A stretch of DNA of 64,000 nucleotides. Source: MGBC124762 sp048201935 (lineage in GTDB: Bacteria; Bacillota; Clostridia; Oscillospirales; Oscillospiraceae). This document shows, piece by piece, positions 40,767 through 49,499 of this stretch (position 1 is its first letter; each line of letters begins with the position of its first letter). The position numbers and the translations under genes are program-made. Where the stretch lies: assembly GCA_048201935.1 (NCBI GenBank), contig DBFBGR010000007.1:62001-126000 (forward strand), written 5' to 3'. The notes below the pieces were generated by a model. The model was given only the letters and a program-made list of their open reading frames with translations. It made no database searches and had not been told where the DNA came from.

Positions 40767-41552
40767 TTACATCTGAAAGTCCATCTCCAAGGTCCAGGTC
40801 CGCTTTTCCCCGGGCGCCATCCAAAACGCACCGGGGCGCTCCATCAGGTCGTGGGAGGCGTTGATGTGACCCTCCCAGGGCTCCATGCACAAAAAGCCGG
40901 GCACGCCGGGAGGCGCCCACAGCACCGTGCAGAACCAGCCCTCGGTGGTCACCTGGATGTACTTGCCGCTGGGCTTGTGGGCAAGGCGGCACCACTTCCC
41001 CGCGTCCTTGCGGACGATGGGGCCGTCGTCAAACATGGAAGCCTCTACGCCCAGGACCGCGCCGCCCTCCAGTTGAATTTCATAGTCCGTCAACTCACTG
41101 CCGGGTACAAAGGGCACACGGAAGGCAGGATGAAAGCCCATTTGGGTGGGCATGGCCTTGTCGCCGGTGTTCTCGGCGGTGCAGATGGTGTAGGCCGTTT
41201 GCCCCTTCACCTTGTGGGTGGTCTCAAAGGTGAAGGCCCAGGGCCAGGGCTCGGAGCCGTCGTGGGCGTAACGGAAGGTAACGCTATCCTCGCTCTTGCT
41301 CACCAGGGCGTGGGGAAAGTCCCGGACGAAGCCGTGCTTGCTGGTCACGGTGTGGCGCGCGCCCTCAAACTCGTACCAGTCGTCCTGGATCACGCCGCAC
41401 CAAGGAAAGCACACCGGGGCCCGAAAGGCCCACACGGCGGGGTCGCCGCCCCAAATGAGCTCCTGGCCGTCGGCCTTACGGATGCCCCACAGCAGACCGC
41501 CCTGGTCGTTGGCGGTCAAAGTCAGCGCGGAATTATGAATGGTGTATTCCAT
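40767..41552 (-). CDS. Aldose 1-epimerase family protein
   Basis: A 261-residue galactose-mutarotase-like protein that interconverts sugar anomers or acts on hexose-6-phosphates. It shows the beta-supersandwich pattern with the opening MEYTIHNSALTLTANDQGG, FPWCGVI, the substrate-binding TSKHGFVRDFPH segment (the His of this family) and MGFHPAFRVPF with the second His. The final EPWEG holds the expected Glu. It is the first gene of a two-gene operon with ilvD. Confidence 0.9.
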   Translation of the reverse strand: MEYTIHNSALTLTANDQGGLLWGIRKADGQELIWGGDPAVWAFRAPVCFPWCGVIQDDWYEFEGARHTVTSKHGFVRDFPHALVSKSEDSVTFRYAHDGSEPWPWAFTFETTHKVKGQTAYTICTAENTGDKAMPTQMGFHPAFRVPFVPGSELTDYEIQLEGGAVLGVEASMFDDGPIVRKDAGKWCRLAHKPSGKYIQVTTEGWFCTVLWAPPGVPGFLCMEPWEGHINASHDLMERPGAFWMAPGEKRTWTLEMDFQM

Positions 41553-41588
41553 CTTGATTTGCCCCCTCGTGAAAATTCAACTGTGGCT

Positions 41589-41617
41589 ATCATATCACTT
41601 TTCCCGCTCCACTGCAA
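41589..41617 (-). promoter_or_regulatory. Promoter of the epimerase-ilvD operon
   Basis: Minus strand TTGCAG (41612-41617), 17-bp spacer, TATGAT (41589-41594). Confidence 0.7.
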
Positions 41618-41626
41618 GAAAAAGCG

Positions 41627-44557
41627 TCAATCCCTCCCGGCCTTCGCCCCGTCCTCGGCGGCCTGGTCCTCGATATAGGCCAGCATGTGGGGGATGATCT
41701 GGGGGTCGAACTGAGAGCCCGCGCCCTTGCGCAGTTCCTCCTCGATGACCTCCCGGGGCAGACCCTTGCGGTAGCAGCGGTCGCTGGACATGGCGTCGTA
41801 GGCGTCGGCCACGGCGATGATACGGGCCATGAGTGGGATGTCCTCCCCGGCCTTGCCCTCGCAATAGCCCTTGCCGTCGTAGCGCTCGTGGTGGTACCGG
41901 GCCCCCTCGGCAATGCCCTCCAAAGCGGTGAAGTTCTTCAGGATCTCGCCGCCGATGGAGGGGTGGGTCTGGATGAGGTGGAACTCCTCGTCGGTGAGCC
42001 GTCCGGGCTTGTTGAGGACCTGGTCGGGGATGCCGATCTTGCCCACGTCGTGCAGCAGAGCGATATAGTAGATGTTCTCCTGTTCCTCCTCGCTCATGCC
42101 CATGCGCCGGGCCAGCTCCCGGGAGTAGTGGGCCACCCGGGTGGAGTGGTCCTTGGTGTACTTGTCCTTGGCGTCGATGGCCCCGGCGAAGGTAAGCAGG
42201 GACTGCTCAGTGATGTGGCGGTACTCCTGCTGGCGGCGGCGCACGCGCCGGAGCTTGAAGGCGTAGACCGCCCGGGCCACGCACACCGTGGCGGCCACCA
42301 GCGCCAGCGCCAGCGCGATCCAAAAGCCCGGGTGCTCCATAAGCCGCTTTTCCTTCACCAGGGTGAAGGAACACTCGCCGCTCTGCGCGCCGTCGGGGGT
42401 GGTGATCCGCAGGCGGAAGACATACTCCCCGCCGGGGAGGTTGGTGTAGCTCACCGCGTTCTCCCCATCGGCCACCACGCTCTGGTCGTGGTCGAAGCCC
42501 TCCAGCTCGTAGGAGGTGTGGAACTTGGCGGGGGCGCTGTTGTAGGACAGCACGGCGTATTGGACGCTGACGCGGCGGGCGTTGCTGGGGATCTCCAGCC
42601 GCTGGGGATGCTCGTAGGTCACGCCGTCCACGGTGACGCTGTTGATGACCGTTTTGGGCAGAAGAGACTGGGGCTCTTGGAAGTCGAAGACGCTGACGCC
42701 GCCCCGGGTGGCCAGGTACAGCCGCCCGTCCTGGAGACAGTGCCGGGTGTTGGCGTTGAGCGAGCCGGTGAGGCCCTGGTCGAAGCTGTATACCACCGGC
42801 GCGCCGTCACCGCCGGCAAGCAGGTCCGCCCGGTCCACCGCCAAAAGCCCGCAGTTTTGTAGCAGCCAGAGCTTGCCATCCTGGAGGTAGAGGTCAAAGA
42901 TGCTGCCCGCCTCCTTTTTCAGGGAGGTGAGCTTTTCAAAATGTCCGGGGGTCATGTAGTAAAGGCTGCTGCCCGCGCTGACAAAGCAGTTGTCCCCCTG
43001 GTCGGGCAGCATCCGCAGCACCACGCCCTCGGAAAGGCCCTCGGCAAAGCCGTGGTCGATGACCTGGCCGTCCCGGAGCTCATAGACGCCGCCGCCGTCG
43101 CTGCCCGCCAGCAAAGCACCGCCGGGCAGCTCCAAAAAGGAGAGGATGGTGGGGTAGTTCAGCTCGGTGTAGCTCTGGACCACCTGGTCGTCCTGGATAA
43201 TGCTGACCCCGCCCTGGGTGCCCACGGCCACGCTGCCGTCACCGAGCGCGGCCAGGACCCGGGCGTGGTCGTTGCACAGCCCGTCCGCGGAGGAGAAGGT
43301 CCGCAGCGCGCCGCTGGCGGGGGTATAGCGCGCCACGGGGCTGTCGGAGTAGGAGGCCACCCAGATATTGCCCTGGCCGTCGGCGATCACGTCCCGGACC
43401 CGCACGCCGTGGAGCAGCTCCATCAGAGCCTGGTCGCCGCCGGTCAGCGTGCCGCCCACCACTGTGAGTCCACCGTTGGAACCGGCGTAGCCCTTGCCGT
43501 TCCACATGGCTATGGCGTTCAGGTTGAGCTGGCCCAGCTCGTCCGGCGCGTAGGGGGTAAAGTAGCCTTGGGTGAACTTCACCACGCCCTGCTCGGTGGA
43601 GGCCAGCCAAATGTTTCCCTGGTAGTCGATGTGAGAGCTGTTGAGGTCGCTGGCGCCCTCCTCCTCGGAGAGCTCCTGGACAACGCCCTCGGTGGGGCTG
43701 ACCAGGGCGTAGCCGTGGAGCCCGGACACCGACACCCGTCCGTCGCTCAGGGCCCGCAGGCTGTTGATGACCGAGGTCTTCTCCAGGGTGTAGCCCATCC
43801 GCTCAAAGTCGGCGGCGCTCAGGCCGTCGCCGGCAAAGGTCAGCCGGACCAGGTGGTCCTCCGAGCCGCCCAGCCAGACAGCCCCCTCGCCGTCGCCGGT
43901 AACGCTGTAGACGCTCTCGCCGTCTGCAAAGAATTGATCGGAGTCCAGCGTGGCCAACACTTCGCCGCCCTGCAGCACCACGCAGCCGCTGTCGGTGGCC
44001 CCCCAGACCCGGCCCTTGGCGTCCACCCCCAGGGAGTAGACCGTGTGGCCCGAGACCTCCGGGGCGGTATAGACCTCCATCGCCTCGTCCTTGATCTGGC
44101 CTACCCCGGAGTTGGAGCAGGCGTAGACCGTGCCCTGGGCGTCCTCGGCAAAGCCCCGCACGCACAAAAAGCTGTCCTCCGGCTGGCCCTGGGGCCGGGT
44201 GATCGCTCCGTTTTCCAGGAAGAAGACCCCGGCGTCGTTGGTGCCGATCCACAGCCGCTGGGCGCTGTCCTCAAAGAGCATCCGCACCGAGGACGAGGGA
44301 AGCAGCCCCTCGGCGCTGAAATTGCGAAACTGGCTGCCATCATAGCGGATGAGCCCGCCGTAGCTGCCCACCCAGATATAGCCGTCGGCGGTCTGGAGCA
44401 CGTCGTTGGCCTCCCCGGTGGGCAGGCCACTGCGCTCGTTGTACACCATCTGTACCATGGGCTGCTCCTGGGCCTGGCACCGCCCCGAAAGGGCCAGCGT
44501 CAGCGCCAGGCACAGCGTCCCGATGCCCAGGCGGCATGATGTTCTCGTTCTCGTCAT
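41627..44557 (-). CDS. Periplasmic/extracellular propeller sensor with HD-GYP output domain
   Basis: A 976-residue membrane sensor. A signal peptide precedes two seven-bladed beta-propeller-type regions of Reg_prop repeats (about 40-620), including ADGYIWVGSYGGLIRYDG. A Y_Y_Y immunoglobulin-like domain (about 650-730) and one membrane segment (about 745-765) follow. The cytoplasmic HD-GYP domain (about 790-960) has HDVGKIGIPD and HHERYDGKGYC. HD-GYP proteins hydrolyse c-di-GMP. In most organisms propeller sensors of this architecture end in a histidine kinase, or GGDEF; the HD-GYP output is the less common version. The usual GYP triplet reads GYC. It follows the beta-helix protein gene by 32 bases. 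Confidence 0.9.
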   Translation of the reverse strand: MTRTRTSCRLGIGTLCLALTLALSGRCQAQEQPMVQMVYNERSGLPTGEANDVLQTADGYIWVGSYGGLIRYDGSQFRNFSAEGLLPSSSVRMLFEDSAQRLWIGTNDAGVFFLENGAITRPQGQPEDSFLCVRGFAEDAQGTVYACSNSGVGQIKDEAMEVYTAPEVSGHTVYSLGVDAKGRVWGATDSGCVVLQGGEVLATLDSDQFFADGESVYSVTGDGEGAVWLGGSEDHLVRLTFAGDGLSAADFERMGYTLEKTSVINSLRALSDGRVSVSGLHGYALVSPTEGVVQELSEEEGASDLNSSHIDYQGNIWLASTEQGVVKFTQGYFTPYAPDELGQLNLNAIAMWNGKGYAGSNGGLTVVGGTLTGGDQALMELLHGVRVRDVIADGQGNIWVASYSDSPVARYTPASGALRTFSSADGLCNDHARVLAALGDGSVAVGTQGGVSIIQDDQVVQSYTELNYPTILSFLELPGGALLAGSDGGGVYELRDGQVIDHGFAEGLSEGVVLRMLPDQGDNCFVSAGSSLYYMTPGHFEKLTSLKKEAGSIFDLYLQDGKLWLLQNCGLLAVDRADLLAGGDGAPVVYSFDQGLTGSLNANTRHCLQDGRLYLATRGGVSVFDFQEPQSLLPKTVINSVTVDGVTYEHPQRLEIPSNARRVSVQYAVLSYNSAPAKFHTSYELEGFDHDQSVVADGENAVSYTNLPGGEYVFRLRITTPDGAQSGECSFTLVKEKRLMEHPGFWIALALALVAATVCVARAVYAFKLRRVRRRQQEYRHITEQSLLTFAGAIDAKDKYTKDHSTRVAHYSRELARRMGMSEEEQENIYYIALLHDVGKIGIPDQVLNKPGRLTDEEFHLIQTHPSIGGEILKNFTALEGIAEGARYHHERYDGKGYCEGKAGEDIPLMARIIAVADAYDAMSSDRCYRKGLPREVIEEELRKGAGSQFDPQIIPHMLAYIEDQAAEDGAKAGRD

Positions 44558-44589
44558 GCTGTCTCAGCTCCTGTTAAAAGTATATCTCT

Positions 44590-45261
44590 TCAGCTCCGGG
44601 GCTCCTTGGCAACCACCACGCCGCCGGTCTTCCAGATGGAGTTGGGCGGCACCGCCCCACGGACGCAGGAGGTGGGGTAGATGTTGCTGCCCCGGCCAAT
44701 GACGGTGCCCGGGTTCAAAACGCTGTTGCAACCCACCTCCACATGGTCGCCCAAAATGGCGCCCATCTTCTTGCGGCCGGTCTCCACCGCTCCGCCGCTA
44801 TCCTTGACGGTGACCAGGGTCTTGTCCGACTTCACGTTGGAGGTGATGGAGCCCGCCCCCATGTGGCTGTAATAGCCCAAAATGGAGTCGCCCACGTAGT
44901 TATAGTGGGGCACCTGGACGTGGTCGAAGAGGATGACGTTCTTCAGCTCCACCGAGTTGCCCACCACGCAGTCCTCGCCCACCAACGCGCTGCCCCGGAT
45001 GAAGGCCCCGTGGCGCACCTCGGTGCGGGCCCCGATGATGCAGGGCGCGCCCAGGTAGGCGGTGGGGAACACGGTGGCGGTCTTGTGGACCCACACCTGG
45101 GGGGCCCGCTCCTCAAACTCGTTTTGATCCAGCCCCGCGCCCAGGGTGACGATCAGCTCCTTGATGCCGTCCAGGGCCTGCCAGGGGTATGTAAATTGGG
45201 TCAGGTAGTCCTTCGCCATGGTGTGCTCCAGGTCCAACAGCTCAGAGGTCTTCAGCTCCAT
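44590..45261 (-). CDS. Left-handed beta-helix protein (GlmU-like nucleotidyl/acetyltransferase fold)
   Basis: A 223-residue protein with hexapeptide repeats (LbetaH fold, about residues 75-210) resembling the C-terminal half of GlmU, annotated in relatives as UDP-N-acetylglucosamine pyrophosphorylase. Motifs: SVELKNVILFDHVQVPHYNYVGDSILG and GAGSITSNVKSDK. The N-terminal 70 residues are not a nucleotidyltransferase domain, so it lacks the uridyltransferase activity of GlmU. It may act as an acyltransferase or carbohydrate-binding helper. The ATG follows AAGGAAG and the gene has its own promoter. Confidence 0.85.
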   Translation of the reverse strand: MELKTSELLDLEHTMAKDYLTQFTYPWQALDGIKELIVTLGAGLDQNEFEERAPQVWVHKTATVFPTAYLGAPCIIGARTEVRHGAFIRGSALVGEDCVVGNSVELKNVILFDHVQVPHYNYVGDSILGYYSHMGAGSITSNVKSDKTLVTVKDSGGAVETGRKKMGAILGDHVEVGCNSVLNPGTVIGRGSNIYPTSCVRGAVPPNSIWKTGGVVVAKEPRS

Positions 45262-45310
45262 GTCCAGCCGCTTCCTTTCTGTGCCCCAAGGGGCGTTTTG
45301 TCGATAGGGT

Positions 45311-45340
45311 ATTATATCGCCGGGGCAGGGCGGTTGTCAA
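45311..45340 (-). promoter_or_regulatory. Promoter of the LbetaH / sensor operon
   Basis: Minus strand TTGACA (45335-45340), 18-bp spacer, TATAAT (45311-45316). Confidence 0.8.
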
Positions 45341-45364
45341 TGAAAACCTCCCCGTCTCCGGCCC

Positions 45365-45393
45365 TTGTCTTTGGTGGAAAAACATGGTAAAAT
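45365..45393 (+). promoter_or_regulatory. Promoter of the ComEA-like gene
   Basis: TTGTCT (45365-45370), 17-bp spacer, TAAAAT (45388-45393). Confidence 0.65.
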
Positions 45394-45428
45394 AATGGTC
45401 GAAAATCGTCGAAAAGGAGGCGAGGGCG

Positions 45429-45791
45429 GTGAAGCTGTCCAAAGCGGAAGCTCTGGCCGTGGGCCTGACGGCGGCGGTGGCGCTGCTGTGCGCCTTCAAA
45501 CTGACCGGGGACCTCTCCCAAAGCGGCGTCACGGTCTCGGGCCAGCACCCGCCCCAGGCGGCAACCTCCCAAACGCCCCGGGTCTACCGGCTGGACCAGC
45601 CTGTGGACCTGAACACCGCCACCCTAGACGAGCTGACGCTGCTGTCCGGGATAGGCCCGGCCAAGGCCCAGGCCATTTTGAACTACCGCGCCCACCACGG
45701 GCCCTTTGCCTCCTTAGACGACCTGGCCCAGGTCCCCGGCATCGGCCAGGCTACACTGGAGGCTCTAGGGCCCTACGTCACCTTTTCTTGA
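45429..45791 (+). CDS. ComEA-like helix-hairpin-helix DNA-binding protein
   Basis: A 120-residue protein with an N-terminal membrane anchor (about 8-27), a short linker and a C-terminal ComEA-type HhH pair (about 55-118): VDLNTATLDELTLLSGIGPAKAQAI and PFASLDDLAQVPGIGQATLEAL. ComEA binds incoming DNA in competence, but this version lacks the N-terminal SLBB domain of classic ComEA, and no comEC lies in the window. The start is GTG after AGGAGGCGAGGGCG. It may serve DNA uptake or another role; the HhH assignment is firm. Confidence 0.88.
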   Translation: MKLSKAEALAVGLTAAVALLCAFKLTGDLSQSGVTVSGQHPPQAATSQTPRVYRLDQPVDLNTATLDELTLLSGIGPAKAQAILNYRAHHGPFASLDDLAQVPGIGQATLEALGPYVTFS

Positions 45792-45798
45792 ACCAAAA

Positions 45799-45830
45799 AG
45801 CCCGCCCCGGCTGTCATGCCGGAGCGGGCT
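45799..45830. terminator. Terminator between convergent ComEA-like and histidine kinase genes
   Basis: AGCCCGC...CCGG pairs with CCGG...GCGGGCT around an eight-base loop, with A and T runs outside. Confidence 0.8.
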
Positions 45831-45842
45831 CTTTCACGTTTT

Positions 45843-47807
45843 TTATGGGGCCAAGGGCGCGCGCATCACAAACACGCTCCCCTTCCCCAGCTCGGAGCTG
45901 GCCTCCACCGTGCCGCCCAGTTCCATGGCCACCGACTGGACGATGTAGAGCCCCAGCCCCTCGCCGCCACCCACCCGGCGGGTAAAGCCGTACTCAAAGA
46001 CGTGGGGCAGGTCCTCGGGCCGGATGCCGCAGCCGGTGTCCTTGACCCAAATGGCGGCCTGATCTCCCTCCCTCGTCAGGGCCAGGGTGACGCTCCCGTC
46101 CTCGGGGGTGAAGGACAACGCGTTGTAGCAGAGGTTTTCCAAGGCCGAGCGCAGCCGCTCCTCGTCTCCGTCGATGGACAGCTCCTCACGGGGCAACTCC
46201 AGGTGAAAGAGCTGGCCCGATAGCTCCATATCCGGGCGGTTGTCGGCGTGGAAGCGGCGCAGGAAGTCGTTGAGGCAGATGCGCTCCGCCGGGGCCATGC
46301 CCCGCTCGGCCCGGGAGAAGCCCTGCAGCAGTTCAAACCGGCCCTCCAGGACGTTGACCCGCTCGTTCAGCGCCTCCAGGTAGGCGGCGGTCTCGCTGTC
46401 CACCGCCAGCGCGCCGCTCTGGATGAGCTGGGCATAGTTTTTCAGCGCCGCCAGGGGATTTTTCATGTCGTGGATGAGATGGGCCAGCAGCATCCGCCGC
46501 TCCTGGAGCAGCGCCTCCAAAGTGCTCGTCTTGCGGTCCACCTCCGATTGCAAGTGGAGGTTCAGCCGCTGGTTCTCCCCGATCATATTCACCTGGGCGC
46601 GCACCGTCAGCGCCGCGAAGCCCAGCACCAGCGCGAAGCCGCCGTACTCCTCCAGCCACGCTCCCCGGATGGGCTCAAAGCGGCCATAGGAGAGGGCCCC
46701 CGCCGCCAGGCTCAGCCCGTAGAGCCCCGAGGCGCACAGCAGATACCGCCACAGCGGCCGCTCCTCCCCCAGGCCCCGGAGGGCCAGAAACACTAGGTAG
46801 CCCCCTGACAAAAGCTTCCAAAGAAAGAGGACCACGCCGTAGGTATTGATGAAAAGAGGCGCATATGGTAGAATAAACAGCGGAAAGACCACTGTCACCG
46901 CGCACAAAGTGGCCGTGGCAGGCAGGGCCACCCTGCGGTGGTACCACCGCACCGCCGCGCCGGAGAGCTCCCCCGCCAGCAGGATGGCCAGCATCAGCGC
47001 CGCGCTGGCGCAGAAGTCCTCCAAAGCGTAGAGCGGGCGCACCAGGGGCGCCCCCATGGCCCGGAGGAAGGGATAGCACACCCGCAGAGAGAAGCAAAGG
47101 CACAAAAGCCCCAGCCGAAAGCTCTGGCGGTCCCGGTCAAAGAGCCACATGGCCAGCCCCGACAGGGCCAGGCCCAGGGAGAGAAAGCACATCAGCCCAT
47201 AGACCGCCAGCCGTGCGGCCACCATCCCTTGGACGGCGTTGGGCGTGCCCACGCCGGGCGGGTAGTAAAGCCCGGAATAATAGTGGGTGTAGTTGGCGCA
47301 CTGGATGACAAGCTCGGTCCGCTCCCCGGACCGGAAGGGATAGACAGCGTCGGTCACATGGGGCCGGTAGGGCGAGAGGCTCCCCTGCTCCCCCACCAGC
47401 TCGCCGTTGATATACACACGCCCGGCGCATAGGAGCTCGGGGAGATAGAGGGCCAGGCTCCGCCCGCCGCCCTCGGGGTCGGCCAAGGTCAGGCGGTAGG
47501 TCACCTGGCCGTAGGGATCGCCGGTGAGGTAGGAGAAGTTGGGGTATTCCCCGGCGTAGGTGTAGCGAGTGGAGTACCAGAACATATTCTCCAGCTCCTG
47601 GGGCGTACGCAGTCCGGGGTACGCCTCCCAGCCGTCCACCAAAAAGGCCACCTGCTCAGCATCCGCTTGGAGGACGTTATACCCCGGCCCGCCGGGCAGG
47701 GCGGCCGTATACTTATTGTCCCAACGCAACAGCGCGCATATGACCGCCGCCCCGGCCAGCAGCAGGGCCAGCGCCAGGGCCAGACCGCGCTTCTTCTCTC
47801 GCTTCAT
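45843..47807 (-). CDS. Sensor histidine kinase (7TM-type)
   Basis: A 654-residue membrane kinase. An N-terminal membrane segment (about 8-30) is followed by an extracellular sensory domain (about 35-195), six to seven membrane helices (about 200-400), a coiled-coil, a HisKA-like dimerisation domain with LIHDMKNPLAALKNY (phospho-accepting His near 446), and an HATPase_c domain with NALSFTP, VKDTGCGIRPEDLPHVFE (G1) and GGGEGLGLYIVQ (G2). The ATG at 47807 is used because a GTG two codons earlier is too close to GAGGTG. The plausible partner is the response regulator at 49500, with a surface-protein gene lying between on the other strand. Confidence 0.88.
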   Translation of the reverse strand: MKREKKRGLALALALLLAGAAVICALLRWDNKYTAALPGGPGYNVLQADAEQVAFLVDGWEAYPGLRTPQELENMFWYSTRYTYAGEYPNFSYLTGDPYGQVTYRLTLADPEGGGRSLALYLPELLCAGRVYINGELVGEQGSLSPYRPHVTDAVYPFRSGERTELVIQCANYTHYYSGLYYPPGVGTPNAVQGMVAARLAVYGLMCFLSLGLALSGLAMWLFDRDRQSFRLGLLCLCFSLRVCYPFLRAMGAPLVRPLYALEDFCASAALMLAILLAGELSGAAVRWYHRRVALPATATLCAVTVVFPLFILPYAPLFINTYGVVLFLWKLLSGGYLVFLALRGLGEERPLWRYLLCASGLYGLSLAAGALSYGRFEPIRGAWLEEYGGFALVLGFAALTVRAQVNMIGENQRLNLHLQSEVDRKTSTLEALLQERRMLLAHLIHDMKNPLAALKNYAQLIQSGALAVDSETAAYLEALNERVNVLEGRFELLQGFSRAERGMAPAERICLNDFLRRFHADNRPDMELSGQLFHLELPREELSIDGDEERLRSALENLCYNALSFTPEDGSVTLALTREGDQAAIWVKDTGCGIRPEDLPHVFEYGFTRRVGGGEGLGLYIVQSVAMELGGTVEASSELGKGSVFVMRAPLAP

Positions 47808-47837
47808 CTTCACAACACCTCACTAGGGGGAGTATTT

Positions 47838-49496
47838 ATGACAGGAAAATGGGCCAAAATAGGGGCGTTTTTATGCGTGCTCGGCGTGCTTTTGGGGGCG
47901 CTCCGGCTCTCACCCGCCGCCATGATCTCAGGCAGCCAAACCCCGCCCCAGGAGACCGCCGACCCCGCCGGCGACAGCCACCGCGTCACCCTGGACGCCC
48001 AGCGCGTGGGCGACGGGGAGGGCCTGGCCTTCGAGACGGTGGCCGCCGAGCTGGCGGGCAATCCCTTCGCCCAAGGCTACTACCCCGGCGCTCTGACGGT
48101 GGAGCTGACGGGGCAGCTCGTGGTGGAATCAGGCGGCTGCCTCACCATCGGCACCCTGTCCGCGGGCAACGACAAGGAGCAGAGCCCGGTGATCGCCGGG
48201 GAGCTGACCCAAGACGGCCTCATCGTGGTCCGGCCCGGCGGGCGGCTCATTTTGAAGACCGTCTCCCTGGACCTCTCGGGCCAGGGGCTGTTCCTGGTCC
48301 AGGAGCCCGGCGGCTCGGTGGAGCTCACCGACACCGCCATCGGCCAAGACCTGGTCCGCTGGGCGGGACCCACGGTGGACAACACCTATCAAAAGCCCCT
48401 GGAGCTTTGGCTGGAAGCGGGGACCGTCCTGGAGCCCGAGCTTCTGCCCCAGAGCGTTCGGAGCATCCTGCAGGACCAGGGCTCCACCACATTCGCCACC
48501 CTCCCGGTGCGCTGGGACCTGGAGGACTGGAACGAAGTGCCCGACGGCGAAGCGGTCCTTGCCGGGGCCTTTCTGGACGACAGCGGCCAGGTCCTGCCCT
48601 CGGTGCGGCCCCTGGAGCTGACCGTCCACTGGGTCAAGCCCGATACCTTGGTCATCACCGACGCCGCCTGGCTGGGCCAGAGCGCCGCCAGCGCCAAGCT
48701 CTATCTCAAGGCCCTGCCCGACGAGGCGTCGGAGGTCTGGGGCGAGGTGTCCGACGACGAAGAGAAAAGCTGGCAGCAGTGGGAAGGCTTTGAGCTGCGC
48801 CAGAGCGAGGACACCGTCGCCGGCGTGTTCTCCCTGCCCAACGCCGTGCCCCGGCACTTTCGTATTCGAGCCGCCAGCGAGGATGGCCGCCGCTACTGGA
48901 TGTCCGACAGCGTGCGGTTGCCCAAGACCGTGACCCGCCCCAGCGACCAGGGTGGCAACCGGGGCGGGGCCACCACGGTGGGACGGCCCGTCCGCACCCC
49001 GGAGCCTACGCCCACGCCCTCAGCGGAACCGACACCAACTCCTACGCCTACGCCAACTCCGTCGCCCAGCGTAGCGCCGTCCATACCGCCCAGCGTGCCG
49101 CCCTCGGTAGAACCGTCGGCGGCTCCCAGCGTGGAGCCCAGCATAGTGCCGTCCCCGGAGCCCAGTGTGGAGCCTTCTCCCTCCACCATCCCGGTGGTGG
49201 TCCCGGTGGAGCCTACCGCCACGCCTGTGCCCGCACCGACCCCCACGGCGGAGCCTACGCCTACATCAGCGCCTTCGGCGGAGCCGTCGCCCGCGGCAAC
49301 GCCCACGCCCAGTGTGGAACCCTCTTCCACGGCAGCGCCCCCGGCGGAGCCCCCGGACCCGCCCGTGTCCACGGCGGAGCCTCTCCCGGCCCAAGAGCCC
49401 GAGGGTCTTCCCCCCACGGTCCAGGCCCTGCTGGTCCTGGCGGGCGGCGGCCTGTGCGCCCTGGCCGGGGTGCTGGTCACCAAACGAAAGCGATAA
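47838..49496 (+). CDS. Wall- or membrane-anchored surface protein with Pro/Ser/Thr-rich stalk
   Basis: A 552-residue secreted protein: signal peptide to about 28, a beta-rich domain (about 35-380) with parallel-strand features in QLVVESGGCLTIGTLSAGN, and a long low-complexity Pro/Thr/Ser/Glu stalk (about 385-515: repeats of PTPTPS and SVEPS). The C-terminal hydrophobic segment and basic tail (VLLVLAGGG... then TKRKR) look like a sortase or membrane anchor. LPPTVQ precedes the hydrophobic stretch; it resembles LPxTG but lacks the Gly. No sortase gene is in the window. It starts 30 bases from the divergent kinase and ends three bases before the response regulator. Confidence 0.75.
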   Translation: MTGKWAKIGAFLCVLGVLLGALRLSPAAMISGSQTPPQETADPAGDSHRVTLDAQRVGDGEGLAFETVAAELAGNPFAQGYYPGALTVELTGQLVVESGGCLTIGTLSAGNDKEQSPVIAGELTQDGLIVVRPGGRLILKTVSLDLSGQGLFLVQEPGGSVELTDTAIGQDLVRWAGPTVDNTYQKPLELWLEAGTVLEPELLPQSVRSILQDQGSTTFATLPVRWDLEDWNEVPDGEAVLAGAFLDDSGQVLPSVRPLELTVHWVKPDTLVITDAAWLGQSAASAKLYLKALPDEASEVWGEVSDDEEKSWQQWEGFELRQSEDTVAGVFSLPNAVPRHFRIRAASEDGRRYWMSDSVRLPKTVTRPSDQGGNRGGATTVGRPVRTPEPTPTPSAEPTPTPTPTPTPSPSVAPSIPPSVPPSVEPSAAPSVEPSIVPSPEPSVEPSPSTIPVVVPVEPTATPVPAPTPTAEPTPTSAPSAEPSPAATPTPSVEPSSTAAPPAEPPDPPVSTAEPLPAQEPEGLPPTVQALLVLAGGGLCALAGVLVTKRKR

Positions 49497-49499
49497 CGC

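Noticed and set aside
49390..49496. LPPTVQ as a sortase signal in the stalked surface protein
   Set aside because: It lacks the Gly of LPxTG and no sortase gene is in view; a plain membrane anchor fits as well.
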